A stretch of 37,860 bases of DNA, from contig CATOSB010000024.1 of assembly GCA_951812305.1 (NCBI GenBank), positions 1 through 37,860 on the forward strand. The letters are read 5' to 3'. The DNA comes from an uncultured Paracoccaceae bacterium. GTDB taxonomy: Bacteria; Pseudomonadota; Alphaproteobacteria; Rhodobacterales; Rhodobacteraceae. The number at the start of each line of letters is the position of its first letter. Position 1 is the first letter of the stretch. Positions 1 to 7,381 of this stretch are shown here, one piece after another. The notes beneath the pieces were generated by a model, which worked only from the letters and a program-made list of their open reading frames with translations, made no database searches and had not been told where the DNA came from. The translations under genes and the position numbers were made by a program.

Positions 1-38
1 GCGCGGATCCGCAGGGCGAGGTCCAGATCGCCACTCAT
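1..38 (-). CDS. Tail tape measure protein, N-terminus only
   Basis: Partial gene running off the left edge. The minus strand opens with ATG at 38 and reads MSGDLDLALRIR. It starts 8 nt after the stop of the frameshifted tail chaperone. A gene in this position, with this type of N-terminus (S/ADL-LALRIRAD), is usually the siphophage tape measure protein, which sets tail length and passes through the tail tube. Only 12 residues are visible, so the call rests mainly on position. Confidence 0.5.
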   Translation of the reverse strand, partial: MSGDLDLALRIR

Positions 39-45
39 GCCGGCG

Positions 46-279
46 TCACCGTGTCAGCAGGCCTGCCGCCAGCGCCGTGGCAAGGGTCTGCGCCTCGCGG
101 GCGCGCCGGGTCTCGCCGGCCTGCCACAGGAGCATGATCTGCCGCCATGTCAATGTGTCCGGGAGGGATCGGATGTCTCCGTGCCCCTCGGCGGCAAGGG
201 TTGCGAGGATGTCTGCGAGGCCGACAGGCGTGCCATCCATCCCGGCCCGGCCTCGGCCACGATGTGGCGCACGAAAAAA
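46..279 (-). CDS. Tail assembly chaperone, -1 frameshift extension (T-like)
   Basis: Open frame in -1 relative to the upstream chaperone, read from the slippery site to a TGA at 46-48. It has no convincing start of its own. The C-terminal part (GMDGTPVGLADILATLAA, then TLTWRQIMLLWQ) looks like a real helical protein, not an out-of-frame shadow. Joined to about 143 zero-frame codons it gives a fusion of roughly 220 aa. The tape measure start is 8 nt further on. Expected role: the GT-type long chaperone that contacts the tape measure. Confidence 0.6.
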   Translation of the reverse strand, partial: FFRAPHRGRGRAGMDGTPVGLADILATLAAEGHGDIRSLPDTLTWRQIMLLWQAGETRRAREAQTLATALAAGLLTR

Positions 280-704
280 CCCATGTTCGCCTGCCAGAGC
301 GCGCCCGAAACCTTTGCCGCATCCGCGTCCCGGAGCCGGGCCAGCCAGTCCACCTCGCGCCCGCAAGCGCGGGCCGCAATCTCCAGCCAGAGATCGCCAT
401 GAGCGGCAAGCGCCGCCTCTACCACGCCGCCCGAAGGCTCGGCCTCGTCGCCCACTTGTGCCGCCAGGTCGGCAATCAGCGGCCCGGCCAGCGCGCGGAT
501 CTCGAGCCCCTCGCGGAACCGGAACTCGCGCACCGTGATCTGCACCGGTTTCCCGGTGTCCGGATCGGCCACCTCGAGCGCGATATCGGGATCGAGGATC
601 TCGAGCGCCTTGGCATCGGATGCCGGGGCGGGCTTTGGTGTGATGTTTCGTGCTTTTCGGGGTTTTCGGGGTTTTGCGGGTTTACGTGCCAAGGGGCTCT
701 CCAT
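150..704 (-). CDS. Tail assembly chaperone, zero-frame product (G-like)
   Basis: 184-aa protein with a Lys/Pro/Arg-rich start followed by an acidic and helical body. It lies directly after the tail tube gene (start at 704 overlaps the tube stop at 682) and before the tape measure, the classical place of the lambda G/GT chaperone pair. ATG 704 (MESPLARKP) is chosen because a longer frame to 842 is only the shadow of the tube gene. A slippery run at 273-282 allows a -1 shift into a second open frame ending at 46. In the family, the short form and the frameshifted long form together load tube subunits on the tape measure. No sequence-level family match is claimed; order and frameshift architecture carry the call. 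Confidence 0.7.
   Translation of the reverse strand: MESPLARKPAKPRKPRKARNITPKPAPASDAKALEILDPDIALEVADPDTGKPVQITVREFRFREGLEIRALAGPLIADLAAQVGDEAEPSGGVVEAALAAHGDLWLEIAARACGREVDWLARLRDADAAKVSGALWQANMGFFVRHIVAEAGPGWMARLSASQTSSQPLPPRGTETSDPSRTH
273..282 (-). promoter_or_regulatory. Programmed -1 frameshift slippery site
   Basis: On the minus strand the zero frame reads ATG GGT TTT TTC. It contains two overlapping canonical X-XXY-YYZ heptamers: G-GGT-TTT (282-276) and T-TTT-TTC (279-273). Slipping back one base enters the frame that runs to 46. Its position near the end of the tail chaperone gene matches known phage G/GT frameshifts. Confidence 0.7.
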
Positions 705-1470
705 CGACGATGAGGGCGGCGCCGCAATCCGCCGGCTGGAGGATGAGCGCGGCGATCTGCAGTCCCTGGATATCCTGACCGATGAGCGACAGATCGCCGG
801 CGGGGCGCAGCGAGACGAGCGGCGCGTAGTAATGCCGCCCATGGCTGTCAGGGACGATATCGGGCGAGAGCTCGATATAGCGCAGCGCGCCGCGCACCGG
901 TTGCGGGTGGTCGATCGCCAGGCGCTCGCCTTTGGTCACGGTGTAGCTGGCATAGAGCGTATCGCCGTTTGCGGCACCGCCGTCGGATTGCAGGAGCCGG
1001 AGGCGGCCGTGACTCTCCTCGGCGCGGTAATGGGTGCCGACCGCCAGCTTGGTGCCGGCCTTGTTTTTCGCCTTGTAGACCACCAGATCCTTGACCTTGC
1101 GTCCGCGCGCGCCTGGCAGGCCGTAGCAGGGCCCGGTCTCGATCGCGGCCACGGCGATCTCGTCATCCTTGACCGCCTCCTCCGGGCGCGGCAGGGCGGC
1201 GTCCGAGCCGAGAAAGGCGGCAAGGTTGGCGAGCGACATGTCGTTCAAGGTCATCGTGATGGTGCGGGTGACCGAGCGGACGGCATCGACCAGCGTGCGC
1301 GGCGGGCCCGAGGAGGATTGCACCGTGACGCGCTCCTCCTGAATGGCGAGCGTGGCCTGGCTGACATGGCCGAGATGGCGCTCCGCGCCCAGGGCCCCGC
1401 CGGGTTCAAGGGGCGCGAAATATAAATCTCCCGCCCCGACGATGATGTTGTCTCGATGATTGCTGATCAT
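682..1470 (-). CDS. Major tail tube protein
   Basis: 262-aa protein starting MISNHRDNIIVGAGDLYFAP. The opening (an index-of-tail-like 'GAGDLYFAPLE') followed by a beta-rich body is typical of tube proteins of long-tailed phages. The start at ATG 1470 overlaps the stop of the upstream gp37-like gene (ATGA-type coupling). There is no sheath gene between gp37-like and this gene, and chaperone plus tape measure follow, so a non-contractile tail is inferred. Family assignment is by context and overall character, without a diagnostic catalytic motif. Confidence 0.65.
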   Translation of the reverse strand: MISNHRDNIIVGAGDLYFAPLEPGGALGAERHLGHVSQATLAIQEERVTVQSSSGPPRTLVDAVRSVTRTITMTLNDMSLANLAAFLGSDAALPRPEEAVKDDEIAVAAIETGPCYGLPGARGRKVKDLVVYKAKNKAGTKLAVGTHYRAEESHGRLRLLQSDGGAANGDTLYASYTVTKGERLAIDHPQPVRGALRYIELSPDIVPDSHGRHYYAPLVSLRPAGDLSLIGQDIQGLQIAALILQPADCGAALIVDGEPLGT

Positions 1471-1979
1471 AATGTATCCTCTGGTGGCTGGGCATGTATC
1501 CAGTATTTGGCCGCCCATTCGTCCTGCCAGACCACGCGTCCGGCCTCGATCTCCAGCAAACGCCCGGAGACCAGCGCCAGCGGGGCCGGGCGGCCCGGAA
1601 CACCGGCGCAGGGGTCGGGGCACCAGCCGAGAAGCCGCCTGCGCACCGGGCCCAGAAGCTCCGCCAGGCGGCCCCGGGATCGGGTCTTCCTGCCGCGCGG
1701 ATCGTCCGGGGCGGCGATCAGGATCGTGGTGGCGATGGTCAGCGTGACCTCTTGCAGCGCGCCGGCCCGGCCGGTGCGGTTGGGTCCGGCGGAAAACGCC
1801 GCCGGCACCACCGCCAGGACGGGTGGTTTGAGCGTGGTCTCGGCCGCCGCATCCAGCAAGCCGATCACGCGGCGAAACGGACGGCCGGGACCGGCGAGCG
1901 GTGCCAGATGCTCGGTCAGCGCATCGCAGATCAGCAGGCCCGGATCGGGTGCGGTGTGGGGTGTCTCCAGCCGGGTCAT
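1467..1979 (-). CDS. Mu gp37-like protein (DUF1834), tail completion
   Basis: 170 aa, starting MTRLETPHTAPDPGLLICDA. Size, the N-terminal helix followed by a proline/glycine-rich beta segment, and position between the gpG-like and tail tube genes match the DUF1834/gp37 family of Mu-like phages, small proteins at the head-tail joining end of the tail. Start 1979 overlaps the upstream stop by ATGA. Exact biochemical role in Mu is not settled. Confidence 0.6.
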   Translation of the reverse strand: MTRLETPHTAPDPGLLICDALTEHLAPLAGPGRPFRRVIGLLDAAAETTLKPPVLAVVPAAFSAGPNRTGRAGALQEVTLTIATTILIAAPDDPRGRKTRSRGRLAELLGPVRRRLLGWCPDPCAGVPGRPAPLALVSGRLLEIEAGRVVWQDEWAAKYWIHAQPPEDTL

Positions 1980-2569
1980 GACGTGGCTCCTGCGGCCCGG
2001 CTGATCGCACGCGCCGCAATCTCCAGCACCGCATCGCGATCAGACGCATCAAGCCCCAGGAAGGGCCGGGCCGGCATGGCGATCTCGCGGGCGCCGATTT
2101 CGGCGAATGCCACACGTACCGTGCCCGCCTTGCGCGCCCGGGTACTCTTGCGCGAGGCAAAGCGCATCACATAGGCACCCGAGGCGGTCTTCACGCGGCG
2201 GAAGGCCAGCGTCTGGCGGCGGGCCTTCTGTTTGATGGTGCCGCCGAACTGGTGGATCGCGGCATAGATGACATTGGTGCCGACATCGACGCCGGTCGCG
2301 TCGACGCGGTGGGTGACCGACGATCCCAGACGCCCGGATTTGACAAGTGTCTGCCCGCCGTCCCGACCGGCGCGTTTCGAGGGTGGCCATTTTTTGCCAT
2401 CCGGGCCGGTCCCGGTCTCAAAGCGCCGCGCGACCGTCGCCACGAGCATGGCGCCGATCTCGTCAAAGACCGCGCGCGGGTCCTCCGCGACGCGCTCCAT
2501 CCGCGTGAGCGCCCCCCGGACCTCCGCATCGTCCCACTCCAGATCGATCCTGACGCCGGCACCGGCCAT
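1976..2569 (-). CDS. Virion morphogenesis protein, Mu gpG-like
   Basis: 197 aa from ATG 2569 (MAGAGVRIDLEWDD). The segment around 'WPPSKRAGRDGGQTLVKSGRL' followed by 'VIYAAIHQFGG' is the hallmark of the Phage_tail_S/gpG virion morphogenesis family, neck or tail-completion proteins needed for joining heads and tails. Only one base separates it from the upstream stop (2571-2573). A longer frame to 2593 would overlap the upstream gene and is not needed. Confidence 0.8.
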   Translation of the reverse strand: MAGAGVRIDLEWDDAEVRGALTRMERVAEDPRAVFDEIGAMLVATVARRFETGTGPDGKKWPPSKRAGRDGGQTLVKSGRLGSSVTHRVDATGVDVGTNVIYAAIHQFGGTIKQKARRQTLAFRRVKTASGAYVMRFASRKSTRARKAGTVRVAFAEIGAREIAMPARPFLGLDASDRDAVLEIAARAISRAAGATS

Positions 2570-2570
2570 G

Positions 2571-3020
2571 TCAGCACTCCCCCGGTGCGCCACGGCCCAG
2601 GGCGACGGCGATCACCGCAGACGGCCCCCGCACAGAGATCAGCGTCTCCTCGCGGCGCGCCACGATGGAACTGGCGGCGTCAAGCAGCGCGCTCTTGCCA
2701 TCGACCAACCCGCGCAGCGCCGAGCGCGCCGCGCGGGCGCGGGCGATCACGCCTTCGGGCGGTGCCTCGTCATAGAGCCTGAGCCGCGCCAGATCGCAGG
2801 CCGCCGCGGTCAGCGCCGGCCAGGGGCCGGGGCCTTCCAGCGGCAGATCCCAGGCCCGCGCCAGGGCCGCGTCGATCTCGGCGGAGACATCCGCCAGGAC
2901 CGCGTCAATGCGGCCCGGATCGTCGCGCCCGTCCATGTCCTCGTCAGCCAGATCGCCGATCTCGCAAGACCCGAAGCGCGCCACCAGATCGGCGCGGGTC
3001 GCGTAACGGGTCGGCCTCAT
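2571..3020 (-). CDS. DUF1320 family protein, Mu gp36-like head-tail connector
   Basis: 149 aa, starting MRPTRYATRADLVARFG. The opening (Y-T-x-x-D-L-x-x-R-F-G), then 'AVLADVSAEIDAALARAWDLPL' and 'ACDLARLRLYD', is characteristic of DUF1320/gp36-type adaptor proteins, related in fold to HK97 gp6 head-completion proteins. ATG 3020 overlaps the stop of the small upstream gene. It sits in the usual order capsid, gp35-like, gp36-like, gpG. Confidence 0.8.
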   Translation of the reverse strand: MRPTRYATRADLVARFGSCEIGDLADEDMDGRDDPGRIDAVLADVSAEIDAALARAWDLPLEGPGPWPALTAAACDLARLRLYDEAPPEGVIARARAARSALRGLVDGKSALLDAASSIVARREETLISVRGPSAVIAVALGRGAPGEC

Positions 3021-3235
3021 ACCTCATCCTCTGCCTCGGCGGGAACCGCCGCGCCGTCGGCGATCAGGCCGTCGGCGATGCCCGGCACCATGTCCAGAAT
3101 GGCTCCGGTCTCATGGCGGACCCGGTCGATCTGCACCGGCGTGGTCAGCCGGACGCGGACCGTTTTGTCAGTCCCGGCACCCGGAGGATCCTTCGCGGGG
3201 GTCGTCGTCTGTTTGGCCGGTTTCCGCTGCGTCAT
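3017..3235 (-). CDS. Small Mu gp35-like protein
   Basis: 72-aa protein with a Lys/Thr/Pro-rich N-terminus and a short conserved-looking core (VRVRLTTPVQIDRVRHETGAI). It lies between the major capsid and gp36-like genes, the place of Mu gp35, and is translationally coupled to the next gene. Function unknown in the family; assignment is by order and size. Confidence 0.55.
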   Translation of the reverse strand: MTQRKPAKQTTTPAKDPPGAGTDKTVRVRLTTPVQIDRVRHETGAILDMVPGIADGLIADGAAVPAEAEDEV

Positions 3236-3250
3236 CTCTCACCCCACCCG

Positions 3251-4204
3251 TTACGCCACGGCGTCTTTGATAAGATAGCCGGCCGCAGGGGCCAGAATCC
3301 GCTCCTCGCAGCTGTCGACCACGCGGATGCGGTGCAGCCCGCGTGCGCCGCGCGCACCCTCGAATCGGGAATAGACCTCAAGACCACGATAGCCCGCGGT
3401 CACACCCAGTTGCGGTGCGCCCATGGGATCAGGCGCGGGCGACCGGCGATAGAGCAGCGCCGACTTGCCCCAGATGCGGGCGAGCGTTGGCGGCTGGCCT
3501 TGCGCGGCGGTGTTGATCCGGCTCTGTCCGACGACGATGTCCTCAAGTTCGAAGAGATCGGCAATGGCGCGCCGCGCGGCGATGGCGACATCGCCCGAGG
3601 TCGCGTTGACCGCCTTGGCGATCTTCTTGTGCGATCTGAGCTTCAGCCAGACCGAAGAACCCATGGCAAGATGCGTGGGCGCCACGATCATCGCGTCGAT
3701 CGCCTTGAGAATATCATCGACCGGATCGGAATGGGCGTGGTCAGCCGACCACTGGTCGTTGACCCCCAGCGTCACCTTGTTGGTGTCGGCATATGTGGCG
3801 GCGTTCAGGACGAGATCGGCCACGCGCTTCTCGCGCCCGATGGCCAGAAGGTCGGTCAGTGTCATCACCGAGCGGTCGCGCGGGTCGGAGACGCCGGGGG
3901 GTATGTTGCGGATGTCATCGTCCGGAATGAGGTCCTGCAGACCGTAATCGGTGACCATGCCGGCCATCTCGGTCGCACTCAGGTGTACGGTCGTGGGGTC
4001 CGAGCGCCGCCCGATCCGCGTGTCGGGAAGCGTGTAGCTTTCGGCCAGCGGATAAGCGGTGTAGCGGTAGGTCCGCAAGGGCACCGTGACACGCGGCAGC
4101 ACCAGATCGGCGATGTAGGCCGGGTTGCGGTACCCTATCGCAATGCCGGTGCGCGTCTCGTCGACCGGATAGGCCGAGCCGGGATGGGGGATTGGGTCGG
4201 GCAT
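3251..4204 (-). CDS. Major capsid protein (Mu T-like position)
   Basis: 317 aa, starting MPDPIPHPGSAYPVDETRTG. The pattern (early 'YRNPAYIADLVLPRVTVP', central 'VADLVLNAATYA', 'DDILKAIDAMIVAP', 'KLRSHKKIAKAVN', then a C-terminal beta region) is that of HK97-fold major capsid proteins of Mu-like phages. It follows a protease/scaffold gene and a cement gene, the canonical order for head assembly. No N-terminal processing site can be defined from sequence alone. Confidence 0.8.
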   Translation of the reverse strand: MPDPIPHPGSAYPVDETRTGIAIGYRNPAYIADLVLPRVTVPLRTYRYTAYPLAESYTLPDTRIGRRSDPTTVHLSATEMAGMVTDYGLQDLIPDDDIRNIPPGVSDPRDRSVMTLTDLLAIGREKRVADLVLNAATYADTNKVTLGVNDQWSADHAHSDPVDDILKAIDAMIVAPTHLAMGSSVWLKLRSHKKIAKAVNATSGDVAIAARRAIADLFELEDIVVGQSRINTAAQGQPPTLARIWGKSALLYRRSPAPDPMGAPQLGVTAGYRGLEVYSRFEGARGARGLHRIRVVDSCEERILAPAAGYLIKDAVA

Positions 4205-4215
4205 CTGCTGTCTCC

Positions 4216-4956
4216 TCAGATCCGTTGCGGTGCGACCAGCACCTGGATGATGGCACCGTCCGCGCCCGCGGTGAGGGCGATGCCGACAACGAAGTCTTTC
4301 GCGGTTGTGGTTGCGACCGCCTTGCCGTCGGCATCGGCCTTTAGGCTGGCACCGCGCGCGACCGCACCGCCCGCCTCGCAGAGGGCGGTCCCGGCGAGGT
4401 GGACATCCACCGTCGCGCCGGACGCTGTGTTGACCTCGGAGGAGATGCCGATCGGGCGCTCGGCGATCGTGGTATCGCTGCTGGCGTCGGCCTGGATCAC
4501 CGCACCATCGGCGGTGCCGATCTGCACGATGCGTCGCGCCGCGATGGGCCCGCCGGCCGTAAACGCGCGCGCCATCATGTAGATGCGCTGCGGTGCGATC
4601 AGCACCGGGATGATGTCGCCGTCCGCCGCGGCGGAGGTCAGGGCAATGCCGACCACAAAATCGTTCCCGGTTTCGGTTGCGACCGCCTTGCCGCTGGCAT
4701 CGGCCTTGACCGACGCGCCGCGCGTGACCGCACCGCCCGCCACGCAGAGGGCAATGCCGGCGAGGTGGACATCCACCGTCGCGCCGGACGCTGTGTTGAC
4801 CTCGGAGGAGATGCCGATCGGGCGCTCGGCGATCGTGGTATCGCTGTCGGCGTCGGCCTGGATCACAGCGCCGTCGGCGGTACCGATCTGCACGATGCGT
4901 CGTGCCTTGATGGTGCCGCCCGCCAGAAAGGCGCGGGTAAGTGTTGGGTTATGCAT
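4216..4956 (-). CDS. Capsid cement/decoration protein with two tandem domains (DUF2190-like)
   Basis: 246 aa made of two near-identical copies of about 120 aa. Copy 1 starts MHNPTLTRAFLAGGTIKARR and copy 2 starts MMARAFTAGGPIAARR; both end in 'VLIAPQRI' or 'VLVAPQRI'. Each copy has the small beta-barrel signature of capsid cement proteins (AxGxIxxxRxVxxGxADGxVxQA, GIxSEVxTASGATVDVHLAG). The matching DNA repeats are at about 4216-4578 and 4579-4950. It lies between protease/scaffold and capsid genes, where Mu-like phages keep head decoration genes. Start 4956 overlaps the protease stop. The duplication is unusual. Confidence 0.7.
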   Translation of the reverse strand: MHNPTLTRAFLAGGTIKARRIVQIGTADGAVIQADADSDTTIAERPIGISSEVNTASGATVDVHLAGIALCVAGGAVTRGASVKADASGKAVATETGNDFVVGIALTSAAADGDIIPVLIAPQRIYMMARAFTAGGPIAARRIVQIGTADGAVIQADASSDTTIAERPIGISSEVNTASGATVDVHLAGTALCEAGGAVARGASLKADADGKAVATTTAKDFVVGIALTAGADGAIIQVLVAPQRI

Positions 4957-5491
4957 GCGCCGCCTCCCCTGCGAGAACCTGGCGCACCGCCAGATCCAGC
5001 GTCAGCGTGCCGGTGGTGTCCGCGGCCAGAAGCGCATTGGCGCGGCGCGCCAGCACATTCCGGTCAACCCCGGCGGGATCGGCTGCCTGGGTGTAAATAT
5101 CCACGCCTGGCGCCTCGCCCGAGAGTTCGCGCAGCTCCGGCCCGCGCCGGGGCAGACCCTTGAGGAACGCCTCCAGCACATCCGCCGGGCTGGCGCGCGT
5201 CGCGGTGCCGTCCTCAGCGCTCAGCGCGATGGTGTCGCCCTCACCGGTTCCCGCCAGACTTGCGCAAAGCGCCGTCAGTGGTTCCGCCTCGGCGGGCAGC
5301 ACACGGCCGGCCTGGACATGGGCGGCGATCCGGGTGCGCGCCGCGGCCTGCTGTTCGGCGGCCAGGCGGGCCACGCGCTCGCCTGTCAGCGCCGCGGTAA
5401 GTTCGGCGACCTGCACCGCCAGTTCCCCGCCCGCGGCGGGCGGCTCTGCGGCTGGCGCGGTTGCGCCGGGGATGGGAATGTCGTCGGGCAT
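4949..5491 (-). CDS. Nested scaffold protein (Mu Z-like), internal in-frame start
   Basis: Inside the protease gene an in-frame ATG at 5491 (MPDDIPIPGATAP) is preceded by AAGGAA with a spacing of about 8 nt, a good ribosome binding site in this GC-rich gene. Translation from here gives a 180-aa Ala/Glu-rich protein (AVQVAELTAALTGERVARLA) that should form a scaffold coiled coil. Mu makes its scaffold Z in the same way from the 3' part of gene I. Inferred, not proven. Confidence 0.6.
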   Translation of the reverse strand: MPDDIPIPGATAPAAEPPAAGGELAVQVAELTAALTGERVARLAAEQQAAARTRIAAHVQAGRVLPAEAEPLTALCASLAGTGEGDTIALSAEDGTATRASPADVLEAFLKGLPRRGPELRELSGEAPGVDIYTQAADPAGVDRNVLARRANALLAADTTGTLTLDLAVRQVLAGEAAHA

Positions 5492-6295
5492 CGGGGGTTC
5501 CTTTTCAGTGACCGCCGGCGCGCGGCGGGAGGTGAAGTGAGGGGCGGGTGCGCCGCCGGGGTCTGTGCCGGGGTCTGTGCCGGTGGCGAGGGTCGCGCCG
5601 AGCCTGCCGACCAGCGCCACCATATCCTCGGGCTCTGCCAGCTCGCGCAGCGTATCGAGCGACCATGCCGGCATCACCCGGTCGGCCGTCGTGATCGTCG
5701 AGCGCTCGATCACCCATTCGCGCAGCGAGCGCAGCATGCTCTCGACCGCATACCAGCCCAGACGCTCCTCGGCCCCTCCGAGCGGGGCGGCCAGCGCGGT
5801 ATCGATCGGCGCGGACAGCGCGATCGTCATGCCCTTCGGGTGGCGCGAGAAATGTGATGGTGCCAGCCCGTCAACGGCGGGCGATGCCGCGCCCAGAAAC
5901 GCCAGGTGGTCAAGCACCCAGCCTGCGTGGTCATTGACTGCACCGATCGAGCGGGGGGCATACCGGCCCGCCTGACAGGCCGCCCGGAAGCCCTCGTCGA
6001 GCCGCGTGAGCCGCGCCTGAAGGCGGTCGCCGACACGGCGCAGCCGATCCACCCAGCCCTGCGCGGGAACATCGTCGCTCGTCGGATGGCCGAGCACGAC
6101 AGGGGCCGGGTCGGCGCGCTCGAAATTGGCCACCATCTCGTCGAGATCGGCCTCGTCAAGCGTCACAGGCCCGGTCGAGGCTGTAAAGCTTCCCGTGCGG
6201 CAGATGTCGATCCAGCCGTCAAGGGCGGAGAGCGTAGCGGGTCCGCCCGGCGTAGAGGGCGAAGGGGCGGGATTGTGGAGCATGGGATCGGGCAT
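4949..6295 (-). CDS. Prohead protease/scaffold fusion, Mu gpI-like
   Basis: 448 aa from ATG 6295. The N-terminal half (LSALDGWIDICRTGSFTAS, APVVLGHP, AQGWVDRL, 'HLAFLGAASPAVDGL') resembles Mu I-type prohead proteases that mature the capsid. The C-terminal third is an alanine-rich, coiled-coil-prone scaffold segment with its own internal start. The gene heads the lower structural operon, transcribed toward capsid and tail genes, with the GCGGACCATGGTCCGC palindrome at 6334-6351 just upstream. A longer frame to 6343 would run into that palindrome. ATG 6283 is an alternative start. Confidence 0.8.
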   Translation of the reverse strand: MPDPMLHNPAPSPSTPGGPATLSALDGWIDICRTGSFTASTGPVTLDEADLDEMVANFERADPAPVVLGHPTSDDVPAQGWVDRLRRVGDRLQARLTRLDEGFRAACQAGRYAPRSIGAVNDHAGWVLDHLAFLGAASPAVDGLAPSHFSRHPKGMTIALSAPIDTALAAPLGGAEERLGWYAVESMLRSLREWVIERSTITTADRVMPAWSLDTLRELAEPEDMVALVGRLGATLATGTDPGTDPGGAPAPHFTSRRAPAVTEKEPPMPDDIPIPGATAPAAEPPAAGGELAVQVAELTAALTGERVARLAAEQQAAARTRIAAHVQAGRVLPAEAEPLTALCASLAGTGEGDTIALSAEDGTATRASPADVLEAFLKGLPRRGPELRELSGEAPGVDIYTQAADPAGVDRNVLARRANALLAADTTGTLTLDLAVRQVLAGEAAHA

Positions 6296-6305
6296 ATCAC
6301 CGCCC

Positions 6306-6379
6306 GGTATAGCCGATCCCGGCGCGCGGGTGCAGCGGACCATGGTCCGCTAACAACGACCCGGCGTGCGCGCTAGGAT
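6306..6379. promoter_or_regulatory. Divergent late promoter region with 18-bp palindrome (site 1)
   Basis: The perfect palindrome AGCGGACCATGGTCCGCT occupies 6334-6351, between the protease gene (minus) and the amidase operon (plus). A -10-like hexamer is centred exactly 34 bp from its centre on both sides: TATACC on the minus strand (6311-6306) and TAGGAT on the plus strand (6374-6379). The predicted plus-strand leader is about 29 nt. The minus-strand leader would be only 4-16 nt, a weak point for that side. Interpreted as a symmetric activator site for two late operons. Confidence 0.55.
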
Positions 6380-6414
6380 GGGCCTGATCCCACCGCAACC
6401 TCTATGGAAGCCCC

Positions 6415-7056
6415 ATGTCCCGCCGGATCGACGAGATCATCATCCACTGCACCGCCACTCGGGCCGATTGGTGGAAAAGCCGAAACGCCAACCAGAAAGT
6501 CGCCGAGGTCCGCCGATGGCACGTCGAGGATCGCGGCTGGTCCGATATCGGCTACCACTTTCTGATTGATCGGGACGGCGCGGTGAGCGAGGGGCGTCCG
6601 CTTGAGCGCGCTGGCGCACACGCCAAGGGACACAATAAGCGCAGCATCGGCATTGCGCTGTTCGGCGGTCATGGCGGCTCGGAGAACGACTTGTTCAGCG
6701 ATCATTTCACGCCCGAGCAGGAGAGGGCTCTGCGGGGGCTGATCGAGCGGCTAGGGTCGCGGTTCGGCGACCTCAAGGTCTCCGGCCACAACCAGTATGC
6801 CGCGAAGGCCTGTCCCTGTTTCAGTGTGCCGGAGTGGCGCGCGGGCAAGCCCGTGCGCACGAGCCCCGTGCAATCCACTACGCTGCAGGCCTCAGCGACC
6901 CAGATCGCCGCCGCCACAGGCACCGGTGCAACAGCACTCGCCGCACTCGACGGCACCGCGCAGGCAATTGCCCTGACCCTCGCCGGAACAATCGCCCTCG
7001 CCGCCCTCTGGATCATGCGCGAGCGGCTCAGGAAGTGGGCCGGGGGAGACCGCTGA
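6415..7056 (+). CDS. N-acetylmuramoyl-L-alanine amidase endolysin with C-terminal membrane helix
   Basis: 213 aa. Amidase_2/T7-lysozyme-type catalytic domain: 'IIIHCTATR' (zinc His), 'GYHFLIDRDG', 'IGIALFGG', and 'GHNQYAAKACPCF', which supplies the second His, the Lys and the Cys ligand. It cleaves the amide bond between MurNAc and L-Ala of peptidoglycan. Residues of about 165-200 form a hydrophobic alanine-rich helix followed by a basic tail (MRERLRKWAGGDR), so the enzyme is probably membrane tethered, unlike T7 lysozyme. First gene of a lysis operon; the next gene starts 2 nt later. Confidence 0.9.
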   Translation: MSRRIDEIIIHCTATRADWWKSRNANQKVAEVRRWHVEDRGWSDIGYHFLIDRDGAVSEGRPLERAGAHAKGHNKRSIGIALFGGHGGSENDLFSDHFTPEQERALRGLIERLGSRFGDLKVSGHNQYAAKACPCFSVPEWRAGKPVRTSPVQSTTLQASATQIAAATGTGATALAALDGTAQAIALTLAGTIALAALWIMRERLRKWAGGDR

Positions 7057-7057
7057 T

Positions 7058-7354
7058 ATGCGAACTGCCGTCGTCGCACTCGCCCTGACCGCAACACTGC
7101 AGGCTACCTCCGCCACCGCCAACGGGTCCGCCTGCTTTGATACCGATACCCTCAGAGCCCGGCTGGAGGCGCGCTATGGCGAGACCTCCCAGAGCCTTGG
7201 CCTGACCGCGAAAGGGGCGCTTATGGTGCTCGTGGCCAACCCGGAGACCGGCACATGGACCGCGATCATCATCCGCCCCGACGGGGTGGCCTGCGTCGCC
7301 GCCAGCGGAACGAACTGGCAGGCCGCCGCGACAAAGATCGGCGAACCTACCTGA
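7058..7354 (+). CDS. Small secreted protein of the lysis operon
   Basis: 98 aa with a clear Sec signal peptide (basic MR, then TAVVALALTATLQA, cleavage after about TATSATA-N). The mature part has two cysteines (ACF and VAC) that could form a periplasmic disulfide. It sits between amidase and the Acb2-like gene and shares their orientation. Function not recognised; a periplasmic role during lysis is only suggested by context. Confidence 0.65.
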   Translation: MRTAVVALALTATLQATSATANGSACFDTDTLRARLEARYGETSQSLGLTAKGALMVLVANPETGTWTAIIIRPDGVACVAASGTNWQAAATKIGEPT

Positions 7355-7381
7355 TACACCAGTCCCTGAAAGGACCTCAAA

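Noticed and set aside
640..682. TTTTCGGGG repeats as a phage end
   Set aside because: They lie inside the tail chaperone gene and encode its Lys/Pro/Arg repeats; the coding explanation suffices.
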